Of a stretch of 64,000 nt of DNA, positions 18,249 to 27,769 are shown piece after piece. Numbering within the stretch: the first letter of the stretch is position 1; the number at the start of each line of letters is the position of its first letter. Made by a program: the position numbers and the translations under genes. The notes beneath the pieces are model-generated. The model was not told the origin of the DNA, searched no databases, and worked only from the letters and a program-made list of their open reading frames with translations. Origin of the DNA: Candidatus Kapaibacterium sp. (lineage in GTDB: Bacteria; Bacteroidota; Ignavibacteria; Kapaibacteriales; JAEUSM01); NCBI GenBank assembly GCA_016788785.1, contig JAEUSM010000017.1, positions 186,001 to 250,000 of the forward strand. The letters run 5' to 3'.

Positions 18249-19538
18249 ATGAATGAATCGTTGACACCTCAAGAATTACTTTATATGTACCTCGATGGAG
18301 AATGCACTCCAGAGCAGGTTGCTATACTTTTTGAGGCTATGGCTATTGATAGCGAACTACAAAAAGAATTTGATGAAGCAGTTGCGTTTCAACAAACCTT
18401 AGATGAAGATAAATCTAAATCTGTTGTGCCTTTTTCTGTTACCAATTCCATTTTTCAACGAATTGGAGCAAGCATCATACCTTCTTCTGAAATTGCATCA
18501 ACTGCTACTGTTGCCACAACACAAACGGTCTCTACTTCTGTATTACAAGCTATTTGGTCATTTATCACGAATAATTCATTAGTAGTTGGAATTTCTGCAT
18601 TATTAACCTTAGTAACAGGAATTGAATCTTCAAAAAATGTTCCAGCATACAAACCAACTTCATCAAGTCAGGCTGTTGCTCCTACGACTACACAAAACAA
18701 AGAAGGTAGTTCGCCATTGCAAAACAACAATGGTACAGACTCTGAAGTAATGCAATCTAAGGAAAATACACCATCAATTACAAACGAATCGATACCAGTT
18801 CAAAAGAAAATCACTTCAAATCGTGTCGTTCAATTTGAGAAGAAAAAACTTCCTGAATTTGCTGATCAATATACGCTTCCAATAATAGAAACTAACGACA
18901 ATCAATCGTTGATACCGTCTGTTCAAATCTTCCCATCTTTACGGAATGAATATAAAGAAGATGACCGACTAATTATAGAAAGTTTACAACAAATACCAAT
19001 CAAAAACTCTTCAAGAATGTTTCAACTGTTGGTAAACGAGCCATTATCATTAAGTATACAGTTGCGGTCTATGAATAGTATCGTTAATCTTCCATCGAGG
19101 TCTTCTACTGAATCATTTACCCAAAATTTTGGTACGACTGTTTTGATTGCTTTGAATAAAAACCATTCAATAGGATTAGAAATTAGCCAAGAAACTTTTC
19201 CACATTTTGCGTTAGAAACACAACGAATACAAAACTTTACAACTGCACCGTTGTTTACTGCAAAAGAAACTATAATGTGGACTGGAGCAAGTTATCAGTA
19301 TTCTTTTGACCCAATTCAATCGTTTGGTGATGTTCAGCCTTTTGTTCGAACGACCGCTGGTGCTTCTGCGATAGGAGGAGTTTCTAAAACAATCCTTGGA
19401 GTTCAAGTCCCAATTACAAATTCTGTGTTTTCAACCGTTGGTTTTGAAGGTTCATTGTTTTTCATAAACAATGTTTCTTCAATCAACGCTTCACAAAAAT
19501 TAAGTGTCACATACAGCCTAGGATGGAATATTCGATGA
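18249..19538 (+). CDS. Anti-sigma factor, apparently dual-membrane spanning (Dma-like)
   Basis: The N-terminal 70 residues resemble Bacteroidota anti-sigma domains (LYMYLDGECTPEQVAIL and FDEAVAFQQTL). One hydrophobic segment follows at about residues 98-120 (inner membrane). Then comes a Ser/Thr/Gln/Asn-rich, low-complexity stretch of some 130-150 residues. The last 160 residues alternate in beta-strand fashion with aromatic girdle residues and end in SVTYSLGWNIR, as an outer-membrane barrel would. This order matches the dual-membrane-spanning anti-sigma factors described in Bacteroides thetaiotaomicron, so it may sense outer-membrane state and control the sigma factor encoded just upstream. 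The ATG at 18249 is preferred over an upstream TTG. The barrel assignment is inference. Confidence 0.75.
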   Translation: MNESLTPQELLYMYLDGECTPEQVAILFEAMAIDSELQKEFDEAVAFQQTLDEDKSKSVVPFSVTNSIFQRIGASIIPSSEIASTATVATTQTVSTSVLQAIWSFITNNSLVVGISALLTLVTGIESSKNVPAYKPTSSSQAVAPTTTQNKEGSSPLQNNNGTDSEVMQSKENTPSITNESIPVQKKITSNRVVQFEKKKLPEFADQYTLPIIETNDNQSLIPSVQIFPSLRNEYKEDDRLIIESLQQIPIKNSSRMFQLLVNEPLSLSIQLRSMNSIVNLPSRSSTESFTQNFGTTVLIALNKNHSIGLEISQETFPHFALETQRIQNFTTAPLFTAKETIMWTGASYQYSFDPIQSFGDVQPFVRTTAGASAIGGVSKTILGVQVPITNSVFSTVGFEGSLFFINNVSSINASQKLSVTYSLGWNIR

Positions 19539-20059
19539 CAAAAGGAGAAATAGTAAAAATTCTTTTTGCAACAGTTTTGATAGTGTTTCTTGCAGTTTCA
19601 TGTAAAGATGCAATAGTTGTCTTTGACAATGAACAATGTACAGAAAGTATAGTTCCAACCAATTTGCCACAACAATCTGTTTTTTTTAAAAAAGATTGGG
19701 TTCTCTACCAACATGGAACAAAAACAGATTTGAATCTCTATACCAATCCAAAAGAAATCTTGTTACGATTTGCCATTGATGGAACAGGAACAATTGTCAT
19801 TAGGGATAGTATTGGAACCCCAAGAGCAGATTCTTCTATATATCAGTTCTCGTTTAAGTTTTGCAAGTCAGACTGCAAATGTAATATTCTCAAATTCGAT
19901 ATGAAGGAAAAAGCAGTTGGTGAGTTTCAAGATTTGGTAGGTTCCCTTGTTTCGATGAAAATGTATTCGGCAGTAACAATACCCATCAACAATGGTGCAA
20001 ATGCTATTAATGGGTTACTGTTAATGGATGAGAAAGAAACAACGATGACTTTTCGTTGA
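19535..20059 (+). CDS. Small lipoprotein in the sigma/anti-sigma operon
   Basis: I recognise no family. The ATG overlaps the stop of the anti-sigma gene (ATGA), so translation is coupled. The N-terminus has a hydrophobic segment ending in LAVSC (residues about 20-25), a lipoprotein signal-peptidase site that predicts a lipid anchor on the outer or inner membrane. The mature part is about 150 residues with a C-x3-C-x-C group near residue 113-119 (CKSDCKC) and beta-rich sequence. Position suggests a partner of the envelope-sensing sigma system. Confidence 0.8.
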   Translation: MTKGEIVKILFATVLIVFLAVSCKDAIVVFDNEQCTESIVPTNLPQQSVFFKKDWVLYQHGTKTDLNLYTNPKEILLRFAIDGTGTIVIRDSIGTPRADSSIYQFSFKFCKSDCKCNILKFDMKEKAVGEFQDLVGSLVSMKMYSAVTIPINNGANAINGLLLMDEKETTMTFR

Positions 20060-20061
20060 AC

Positions 20062-22008
20062 TTAGTTTTTAAACAATCGATTGATTGTTATAAAGAGCTT
20101 TTCAAATCGTAAAATTGTGTCTGTACAGAAAAATTCTTTTCCGTAAATAGAGTGCATAAACCAATACGCAACATGATAGGAACTGAATGGTTCTGTTTTA
20201 TTGAAATAATACTCAGCCTGATGAGCAATTGATTCGTATTTAAAGTCAAATTCTCGTAAAGCTAATCGTTTATTTTCAGGATAGGCATCAATACACAATT
20301 GCATAAACTCATCTGAAGTCATCAAATCTTCTACTCCAGCAGTCGCTAATTTGTTATCGATAAATTCGTTGTAAAATCGAATATTCTTCTTTTTGCTACT
20401 GTCTCTTGCCAATAAAACATCCGCTTGTTCTTTCGTCGATTCCATTCCCGGAAATAAAGCAACAAATTCAACACTTTCATTGCTGTCAAGCTCTTTATTC
20501 CTTACCAATGCCTCATAGGTGAGAACTCGATCTAAACTACCTATGGGAGTAATAACAATCGATGGATTGAGTCCTTTTCTATTATCTGCTTTTACGATTT
20601 CTGACATAGCTGTCAACCACAGTACATCAGATGGTGATGATACAAACAACGTATTGGTTGTAGGGTCTAATTTTTGCGAAATATGATGACCCAAAGCTGC
20701 TCTAATTGGGGCTAGGGTAATCTCATCTTTTTCTTCGAACGCATTAGAAAAAATAGAACCTTCATCTGCTTCGGTCACTGTTCGAATACTTTTGAGATTC
20801 TCATGATCAATCATATACGGTGAATGTGTCGTATAGATAATTTGAAAATCTTTACTCATTTCTTTGATAAAGCGTAAAACATCCACTTGAGCATGAGGAT
20901 GTAAATGCAATGCTGGTTCATCAAAAAGGAGAATGTATCGGTTCTTTTTATCGTTTTGAATTTTAGTAAACCAAATCACGAACGACAAAAACCACAAAAA
21001 TCCCTTACTACGTTTGTTGAGAGGCAAACTCACACGTTGACGTTGAGAACGTACACGAATATCTAAAACCTTATCACTGACTACCTTCCCCATTTTTTGG
21101 TTCATTGCAGTAACTGTTTCAATTTTCAAATCAATATCCAAATGTTTGTTTGTCGTCCAATATTGGAATATTTTTTCGCTCATTTCATTAGCAAAAGCTT
21201 CTAATAAAATAGCGAATTGTTCATATTCCGTTGTTGAAAGTAACTCATTGATATCGATATTTGCTAATTCGAATAACGCCTTAGCTGTTTTGACTTTTTC
21301 TATATACCCCAATGGTGGATTTCGCAAATCATTTATTGAAATTCTTCCATCAAGAGTATAATTATTGTCATAGTACCAAAATTTCGGAAGATAGACTAAC
21401 AACCATTTTTTTGCAATATATCCATCCAATTTATTTGGAGTATCAAAGGCTTCTTTGAACACTAAGAGAATATCATTTTTTAATTTATTGAACTCTTTGT
21501 CTAATCCAATATCATCAATTTTTAATACATCTTCTAAGCTCGTGGCTTCTTCTATTTCGGAAACATTCGTTGGGTTAATTTTATACCCAGCCATTTTAAA
21601 TCGAAGAAATGCTTTGAAATCACTTGTGAATTCGGTTATATATCCCTTTGCAGCTTTGTATTTGTACGAAACAGAAAAATTCGTTTTTGGTAAAACTCCT
21701 TCACCTAATTCTTCTTCTATTTCTTTAAGTAGAGGATCAGTGATTGTATATATACATTCCACTGCATCACTATCACCCTCACTTTTTTGGAAACGTACCA
21801 AATCTCGTCTTGGATAATCATTATTAATATCAAATTTGAAATCGGAATCTCCGCTAAAATAATTAGTTTTCGCTAAAACTTCCAAAAACGACGTTTTTCC
21901 AGTCTCATTTAACCCAATTAAACAAGTTGAGCCTATTTCAATTGGTATATGTTGAGGAGTATAAAAGCTTTTATATTTTTTAACAATTACTTCTGATAAT
22001 ACTATCAT
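20062..22008 (-). CDS. OLD/RecF-like AAA ATPase with degenerate TOPRIM
   Basis: A 648-residue SMC/RecF-type ATPase. Walker A GLNETGKTS is at residues 32-40, an ABC-signature-like region (SKGFLWFLSFV) near 330, and Walker B ILLFDEPALHLHP around 357-369 with the H-loop YTTHSPYMI. The C-terminal part aligns by pattern with the TOPRIM of OLD-family nucleases (LFVSSPSDVLWLTAMSE near 450, VALFPGMES near 518). There the first acidic residue (E in EGPSD) is a serine and the D-x-D pair is absent, so nuclease activity looks lost. The gene is convergent with the lipoprotein gene (2-base gap) and no partner gene is adjacent. Possible roles are DNA repair or phage defence; this is not shown. Confidence 0.8.
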   Translation of the reverse strand: MIVLSEVIVKKYKSFYTPQHIPIEIGSTCLIGLNETGKTSFLEVLAKTNYFSGDSDFKFDINNDYPRRDLVRFQKSEGDSDAVECIYTITDPLLKEIEEELGEGVLPKTNFSVSYKYKAAKGYITEFTSDFKAFLRFKMAGYKINPTNVSEIEEATSLEDVLKIDDIGLDKEFNKLKNDILLVFKEAFDTPNKLDGYIAKKWLLVYLPKFWYYDNNYTLDGRISINDLRNPPLGYIEKVKTAKALFELANIDINELLSTTEYEQFAILLEAFANEMSEKIFQYWTTNKHLDIDLKIETVTAMNQKMGKVVSDKVLDIRVRSQRQRVSLPLNKRSKGFLWFLSFVIWFTKIQNDKKNRYILLFDEPALHLHPHAQVDVLRFIKEMSKDFQIIYTTHSPYMIDHENLKSIRTVTEADEGSIFSNAFEEKDEITLAPIRAALGHHISQKLDPTTNTLFVSSPSDVLWLTAMSEIVKADNRKGLNPSIVITPIGSLDRVLTYEALVRNKELDSNESVEFVALFPGMESTKEQADVLLARDSSKKKNIRFYNEFIDNKLATAGVEDLMTSDEFMQLCIDAYPENKRLALREFDFKYESIAHQAEYYFNKTEPFSSYHVAYWFMHSIYGKEFFCTDTILRFEKLFITINRLFKN

Positions 22009-22207
22009 TGAGTCTGTAAAGTCTTTGGTTGTTTGGAGGAATTTTGAGAAAGTGAGAGCATATTTTTTGCTAATTAATACCTAATATACAACAGATTTTG
22101 AAATTGAAAAAATTAAAGACATCCATCCTTGAAATAAGACACCTTTTTTAACGTAGTTACCTGTGGTACTCCGAGGAGAATTTTCCTTTATTTTAACTTT
22201 TTTATCG

Positions 22208-23878
22208 ATGAGTATTTCATCATTAGTGACCATTTTTTTAGTAATTTGCCTTTTGTTTTTACCAAATATTGGCAATGCCCTCATATTCTCTGAAGAAGTT
22301 CCAATCACAAAGGTTTTATTTCAATTTAAACCTGCTTCGACTGAATCTGAAAAAAAGTGGAATAAGGATTTCCAATCCATCTTTGAAAACAATTCTTCAC
22401 CTATTTCTAACAAAGAATTTGTTTTTGAACTATTCAAACAAATCGTTCCTATTGATGTTACAACCATCAATGATTCTATGTTTACAGATGACAGGGAAAG
22501 TTTTTACGTCGAAGATTTAGAAGAATTACGTGTTGTTTTGCTTGACAAAAAGTTATTTTCATCTGTCGATTTTGAAATTCGAAAAACTACTGAGTTTGAA
22601 CAAGAAGCAATTGTTACTCTTATTGACAGATCAACTACAACAATACAAAGTTCGTTTTCCAATGGTGGTGGAATTACGGTTGGGAGTTTTGGAGTAACTG
22701 ACCCAGATTTTTCTGTATTTAATACTTCTATGAGTGCAGAATATAGATATAGAAATGAAAATTCCATTGGCTCTGATGTCGGTTTTACATTATCGCAAGA
22801 TAACCTAATGTCATTACCTCTTCGATTTTCATTTGAGGGAACCTATAACGTTATTAAATCTACCCAACATTTCCAATTGACGAAACCACTTTTTCACAAA
22901 TATCAGCGGTGGAGCTTTGGACTTTCATATCAAAATGAATCTGGTTCTGACTTCATTTTCCAAAATAATTCTGTGGAAAAAAATGCAATTTCACTCCAAC
23001 GAACTATGCTGTGGGGAACGTGGAATTATCCCGAAAATGATCAATTTTTAGTAACTGTCTTGTTTAGCAATGAGAATATAGAACGAGGATCTCCTCAATA
23101 TCAACAAGCCTTTGACAATACTTCTCGGTTACTGTTTGGAGTTTCTTCACTCAAAAAAAATCTTCTCTCAACTTCCATAGTGCATCCATCGTTGCAATCT
23201 GTGGTTACCGAAGGAGGATGGGGCACTGCGGTTTTGGGGAGAATATTCGCTCGTGATGCAAATAATTCGATGAATTATATTGGTGGTCAAGCAGAAAGAA
23301 CTGTCGTTAAAAAAGGACTGTATATACACGGTAGGGTTTCTGCAGGAAGTGGGTTTGATTCTCGAGCAGTCGCTTTGTATACGTATCAAGACTTTTTTGG
23401 TTTGTTGTATAGTACAATTACTGACAATTTACTCATTGTTTCACGTATTCACCAACAAAAAGTGTGGAATTGGAACAACCAATTTCGTCAGCTAATTTTG
23501 GATAATGAATCTGGTTTGCGTGGGTATCAAGCGAACCAATTGGTTGGTGAGAATCGTGCAATTCTCAATTTGGAATTTCGCTATATTCCTCAATTTTCTG
23601 TAGGATTCCTTACTGCTAATCCGACTATATTTTATGATGGTGGAACTGTGTTTAACGAAGTTGTGGCTGATGCAAAATTTTACCATTCCATTGGTGCTGG
23701 ACTTCGATTTTATTCAACGACCGAATCTCAAGAACGGTCTTTGTTTCGAATAGATGGCGTCTATAATTTTCTTACAAAATCTTTTGGAATACAATTTTCC
23801 GTCGATGACATATTTAGATTTCCAACTGCTCAGGTACATCTTCCGACTGTATATGGGCTACAGAATGATTTAGAGTAA
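22208..23878 (+). CDS. Omp85-family outer-membrane barrel (TamA/BamA-like)
   Basis: Begins with a signal-peptide-like hydrophobic segment (MSISSLVTIFLVICLLFLP). A single POTRA-like unit is seen at about residues 40-145 (LEELRVVLLDKKLFSSVDFEI), much less than the three to five POTRAs of TamA/BamA. The barrel occupies the rest and carries the Omp85 signature RGYQANQLVGENRAILNLEFRY near residues 438-460, noted here by R-G-Y and N-x-E-x-R. It may insert or export proteins or lipids at the outer membrane. The ATG at 22208 is chosen over an upstream in-frame GTG at 22163, because the signal peptide starts there. hutG follows after 4 bases. Confidence 0.8.
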   Translation: MSISSLVTIFLVICLLFLPNIGNALIFSEEVPITKVLFQFKPASTESEKKWNKDFQSIFENNSSPISNKEFVFELFKQIVPIDVTTINDSMFTDDRESFYVEDLEELRVVLLDKKLFSSVDFEIRKTTEFEQEAIVTLIDRSTTTIQSSFSNGGGITVGSFGVTDPDFSVFNTSMSAEYRYRNENSIGSDVGFTLSQDNLMSLPLRFSFEGTYNVIKSTQHFQLTKPLFHKYQRWSFGLSYQNESGSDFIFQNNSVEKNAISLQRTMLWGTWNYPENDQFLVTVLFSNENIERGSPQYQQAFDNTSRLLFGVSSLKKNLLSTSIVHPSLQSVVTEGGWGTAVLGRIFARDANNSMNYIGGQAERTVVKKGLYIHGRVSAGSGFDSRAVALYTYQDFFGLLYSTITDNLLIVSRIHQQKVWNWNNQFRQLILDNESGLRGYQANQLVGENRAILNLEFRYIPQFSVGFLTANPTIFYDGGTVFNEVVADAKFYHSIGAGLRFYSTTESQERSLFRIDGVYNFLTKSFGIQFSVDDIFRFPTAQVHLPTVYGLQNDLE

Positions 23879-23882
23879 AAAA

Positions 23883-24848
23883 ATGACTATACCAATTCAA
23901 TTACAGGATTATTTTCAATCTGTAAATCCACTCGATGACCCACGTTTTTGCGATGTAATTTCTACTGAGCTTTCAGAAACACCCGCGTTCGTTATAGTCG
24001 GATGTCCTCAAGATATTGGCGTTCAAAGAAATAATGGAAGGGTTGGTGCAGCATTAGCTCCAGAAGAAATAAGGAAACAATTATACAAGTTACCTCCAAC
24101 CACATCTGTTATTCATTCTCAAAACAATTCTCAACCAATAGTAGATATTGGAAATGTTGATGTTTCGTCAAACTTTTTAGAGCCTATACATGCAAATTTG
24201 ACTTCTGTAGTTTCAAATTTACTCACCAATGGTCATACTCCACTTGTATTGGGTGGTGGACATGATTGTGCATTTGCAAATGGTAGAGGAATTTTCGAAC
24301 ATGCAAAACAACTTCAAAAGACAGTTGTGATTATAAATATAGATGCACACTTTGATGTACGACCATTAAACAATGGATTGGCTCATTCAGGAAGTCCATT
24401 TCGTCAATTACTGGAAGCCTATCCACATCAAATAAACCACTTTATTGAATTTGGTATTCAAAATTTTGCTTTTGCTCAAAGTCATCGAGAATATATTGAG
24501 TCATCTACTGTACCATCGACAATTTACTTTTATGATGACATTATAACCAATGGTTTTCAATCATCATTACAAAATTTAACTGATGTGTGTGTTGCTTCAA
24601 AAGCTGATTGGATATATCTTTCCATTGATATGGACTCTGTTCAAAGTGCTTTTGCTCCTGGAGTAAGCGCACCAGCTGCAATGGGCTTCACGCCAAATGA
24701 ATTGCTTTCAATAGTCAAGGCTCTTTGTTCCACAAAAAAAGTTCGACTATTAGACATCGTAGAAGTAAATCCTACCTACGATATTGATAATCGAACTTCT
24801 AAACTTGCAGCAATAACCCTTGTAACTGCCCTTAATTTCTTGACTTAG
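23883..24848 (+). CDS. hutG: Formimidoylglutamase / ureohydrolase-family enzyme
   Basis: Arginase-superfamily metalloenzyme of 321 residues. The binuclear manganese ligands are all in place: GGGHD (about 121-125), the NIDAHFDVRP motif (153-162) and YLSIDMDS (about 243-250). The sequence around VGCPQDIGVQRNNGRVGAALAPEEIR matches formimidoylglutamase of histidine catabolism better than agmatinase, here noted by N-G-R-x-G-A. No other hut genes are in the window, so the substrate is likely but not sure. The stop codon overlaps the stop of the convergent nbaC gene. Confidence 0.85.
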   Translation: MTIPIQLQDYFQSVNPLDDPRFCDVISTELSETPAFVIVGCPQDIGVQRNNGRVGAALAPEEIRKQLYKLPPTTSVIHSQNNSQPIVDIGNVDVSSNFLEPIHANLTSVVSNLLTNGHTPLVLGGGHDCAFANGRGIFEHAKQLQKTVVIINIDAHFDVRPLNNGLAHSGSPFRQLLEAYPHQINHFIEFGIQNFAFAQSHREYIESSTVPSTIYFYDDIITNGFQSSLQNLTDVCVASKADWIYLSIDMDSVQSAFAPGVSAPAAMGFTPNELLSIVKALCSTKKVRLLDIVEVNPTYDIDNRTSKLAAITLVTALNFLT

Positions 24849-25375
24849 GGTACTTGAACTGGTGGAGGTGGCTCTTGAACAGTTCCACATATTTTACACG
24901 TTCTATGCTCTAAAGAACTATAGAATCGTTCAAAAATTGGAGGCATTTGGGTTACTATATTTGTCAATGGTACATACTCTTCATACAATTTCGAGTGACA
25001 ATTCTCACAAAACCATAAGAACCCATCTAATTCGCTTGTTGAACGTTTTCGCTCCATAACCAATCCAACAGTATTTGCCTTTCGTTGAGGTGAATGGGGT
25101 ACTTTGGGAGGCAAAAGAAAGATATCACCTTCTTTTAAATGAATTGTCCTCATCACTCCATCGTCGATGATTTTTACATCAATTTCACCTTCAAGTTGAT
25201 AAAAGAATTCTTCACCTTCGTTATAATGATAATCTTTACGGGAGTTGGGTCCACCAACAACCATAACGATAAATTCGGTATCTTCATACACAGTTGCATT
25301 ACCAACTGGTGGTTTCAATAAATGTCTATTGTTATCAATCCATTCTTTAAAATTTATAGGATTTCGAATTGCCAT
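24845..25375 (-). CDS. nbaC: 3-Hydroxyanthranilate 3,4-dioxygenase
   Basis: Cupin iron dioxygenase of the kynurenine pathway, which opens the ring of 3-hydroxyanthranilate to 2-amino-3-carboxymuconate semialdehyde, the precursor of quinolinate. The iron ligands are seen in DYHYNEGEEFFYQLEG (H and E, residues about 48-63) and the second cupin PPKVPHSPQR (H near 96). The C-terminal rubredoxin-like zinc site is present in bacterial form: C-E-N-C near 125 and C-K-I-C-G near 161. Length of 176 residues is typical. No other kynurenine gene is next to it; an aldehyde dehydrogenase of the matching pathway type is at 42.7 kb. Confidence 0.92.
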   Translation of the reverse strand: MAIRNPINFKEWIDNNRHLLKPPVGNATVYEDTEFIVMVVGGPNSRKDYHYNEGEEFFYQLEGEIDVKIIDDGVMRTIHLKEGDIFLLPPKVPHSPQRKANTVGLVMERKRSTSELDGFLWFCENCHSKLYEEYVPLTNIVTQMPPIFERFYSSLEHRTCKICGTVQEPPPPVQVP

Positions 25376-25474
25376 ACTACCTCACTATGATAAAAATGTG
25401 GATACATTTTGTTAAATTGCATTTTTATCACGAGATTTCCAAATTCTTCGGCTAAGTAAACGTTAAAAAAAAGA

Positions 25475-27760
25475 ATGACACCGTTACGTTTGTTTTTTAT
25501 TCTCATCTTCATCACCTTAGTTACCTTAGCTGGTATGTATAAGTATGTGCAAGATGTAACACGTGAAAGCCTACCCACATTAGAACAACTTGAAAACCCT
25601 CGTCAAGAGCTTGCTACAAGTATTGTCAGTAGCGATGGAGAACTCTTAGATCATTTTTATATTAAACGAAGAACATACATTTCTTACGATAGCATTCCTA
25701 AAGACTTTGTCAATGCATTAATTGCCACTGAGGACAGAAAGTTTTTTCAACATTGGGGTGTCCATCTCATGAGAATTGTAAAAGCATTTGTTAAGAATGC
25801 TATCAGTTTACGTGTTAAAGAAGGTGCATCAACAATCACACAACAATTAGCAAGAAATCTTTATTTCAATCGAGAAGTTTCTTTAGGTAGAAAAGTCAAA
25901 GAAGCAATTACTGCCGTTCTCATTGAACAGACATATACCAAGGAAGAAATCATTGAAATGTATGCAAATACAGTTTACTTCGGACGTGGTGCGTACGGAA
26001 TTCAAATTGCTGCACAAATTTATTTCAATAAATCGGCTATGGATTTACGCACTTCTGAGTGTGCGTATCTTGTTGGTTTACTCAAAGGACCGGAAGTTTA
26101 CAACGCAATTAATCATTACGAAGCAGCAATTGAACGACGAAATATCGTGTTGTCATTAATGCTGGAAAACGATATAATCTCTGCTTCCGAATACGAAATT
26201 GCCTCAGAAGAACCAATCGTTTTGGGGTCCTCAAAAAGTTTGAAAGTGAAACGTTTCGATCAAGCACCTCATTTTGTCGAAATGATACGCTTGGCTTTGA
26301 GTAAGGATGATCGATTAGGTGAATATGATTTATATCGAGATGGGCTCACCATCACAAGTACTCTCAATTCTATTGTACAAACCCATGCACAAAGTGCTGT
26401 CAGAGAACATTTAGAAATATTTCAACGTCAATTTGATGCAACTTGGTCTTGGTCTCGTAACAAAAAGTTACTTGGTATTTTAGTAGATAAGGCTATAAAA
26501 GGTCGAGAAGAGTACATTGTTGCACCAAAAGATAATAAAGATAAAGTCTATAGATTTTTTCAAACTCACGAACCGTTTATCGATTCTGTTAAACGTGCAG
26601 CAACGACAGTTCAAGTTGGTTTTGTTGCTTTAGATGCCAAAACCGGTGGTATAATTGCGATGGTTGGAGCTTCACCTCAAACAAAGGTTTATGGTACTGA
26701 CATCCGTTATTCACTGAATCATGTCACACAAATCCAACGTCAACCAGGCTCATCATTCAAACCATTTGTCTATGCATCTGCATTAGAACAAGGAATGTCA
26801 CCTTCGTCACCTATTGGTGTAGGTCCATATAGTTGGACATCACCATCAGGGGTGACTTGGAGTCCAAAGGGAACTTTGGGAGATGGAGGAAGTGTACCGC
26901 TATCTGTTGCCTTAAAGTATTCTGTGAATACTGCAGCGGCACGACTTATTACGGAAAAAACGACACCTTCTCAGGTAATAGCATTAGTAAAAAAGATGGG
27001 TATTTCAACGAAGTTGGACAATTATCCTCCAATTGCTTTAGGTTCTGAAGAAATCATTCCATTAGAATTAGCTGGAGCTTACTCTACTTTTTTGAATAAT
27101 GGTTATTACTTTAAACCTGAATATATCGAGAAAATTGATGATCGATTTGGCAAATCGATTGTATCGAACAAACTTCCTGTTTCGGTGAAAGAAGTTACGA
27201 ACAAAAGGGTAGCACAAGATATGACCATTATGATGACAGGTGTTGTTAATAGTGGAACAGCAACATCCATTCGCAATTGGTACAAATTTGATGCGGCCGG
27301 AAAAACAGGAACTACCAATTCTTACACCGATGCGTGGTTTGCAGGGTATACTCCACAAATCGTCGCAGTAGTATGGGTTGGGTTTGATGACCCTCGTGTG
27401 AAATTTACAGGCTGGTATGCTCAAGGTGGTAAGGCTGCTGCTCCAATTTGGGGAAGATTTATGGGGAAAGTATACAGTGATCCTCGTTTACCATACAAAC
27501 AAACGAAGTTTACTGTAGATAGAAGTCAGATAGATACTACAAGAGCTTCCAAAGAAATTAACGAAAATGAAGATAATGCTTTAGATGCAAATAGTGTAAA
27601 CTCCTCTACCAATAATCAAACAGAGGAAGTGAATTTACCACAAGAAGCTCCAAAGGAACCTACTGCTCCTAAAGAACCTTCTGAAAAAAAAAGTACTGAT
27701 GCGAAACCATCACCCACTGTACTTCCTCCGAAACGGAAGTTTCCATCGTTAAATAATTAG
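25475..27760 (+). CDS. mrcA: Bifunctional penicillin-binding protein 1A
   Basis: Class A PBP that polymerises and crosslinks peptidoglycan in the periplasm. A short cytoplasmic/TM start (residues 3-25) is followed by the GT51 glycosyltransferase with catalytic glutamate in IATEDRKFFQHWGV (about 88-101), then GASTITQQLARNLYF and RKVKEAITAVLIEQ. The transpeptidase domain has SSFKPF (S-x-x-K, about 425), SVN (about 490) and KTGTTN at residues 609-614. The tail from about 690 is Asn/Glu/Pro/Lys-rich and probably disordered. Length of 761 is normal for the family. The FAH-family gene follows after 9 bases. Confidence 0.95.
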   Translation: MTPLRLFFILIFITLVTLAGMYKYVQDVTRESLPTLEQLENPRQELATSIVSSDGELLDHFYIKRRTYISYDSIPKDFVNALIATEDRKFFQHWGVHLMRIVKAFVKNAISLRVKEGASTITQQLARNLYFNREVSLGRKVKEAITAVLIEQTYTKEEIIEMYANTVYFGRGAYGIQIAAQIYFNKSAMDLRTSECAYLVGLLKGPEVYNAINHYEAAIERRNIVLSLMLENDIISASEYEIASEEPIVLGSSKSLKVKRFDQAPHFVEMIRLALSKDDRLGEYDLYRDGLTITSTLNSIVQTHAQSAVREHLEIFQRQFDATWSWSRNKKLLGILVDKAIKGREEYIVAPKDNKDKVYRFFQTHEPFIDSVKRAATTVQVGFVALDAKTGGIIAMVGASPQTKVYGTDIRYSLNHVTQIQRQPGSSFKPFVYASALEQGMSPSSPIGVGPYSWTSPSGVTWSPKGTLGDGGSVPLSVALKYSVNTAAARLITEKTTPSQVIALVKKMGISTKLDNYPPIALGSEEIIPLELAGAYSTFLNNGYYFKPEYIEKIDDRFGKSIVSNKLPVSVKEVTNKRVAQDMTIMMTGVVNSGTATSIRNWYKFDAAGKTGTTNSYTDAWFAGYTPQIVAVVWVGFDDPRVKFTGWYAQGGKAAAPIWGRFMGKVYSDPRLPYKQTKFTVDRSQIDTTRASKEINENEDNALDANSVNSSTNNQTEEVNLPQEAPKEPTAPKEPSEKKSTDAKPSPTVLPPKRKFPSLNN

Positions 27761-27769
27761 ACTTATTAG

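Noticed and set aside
20062-22008. Gabija or similar two-gene defence system
   Set aside because: No helicase or other partner gene lies next to the ATPase; neighbours are a lipoprotein and an Omp85 gene.
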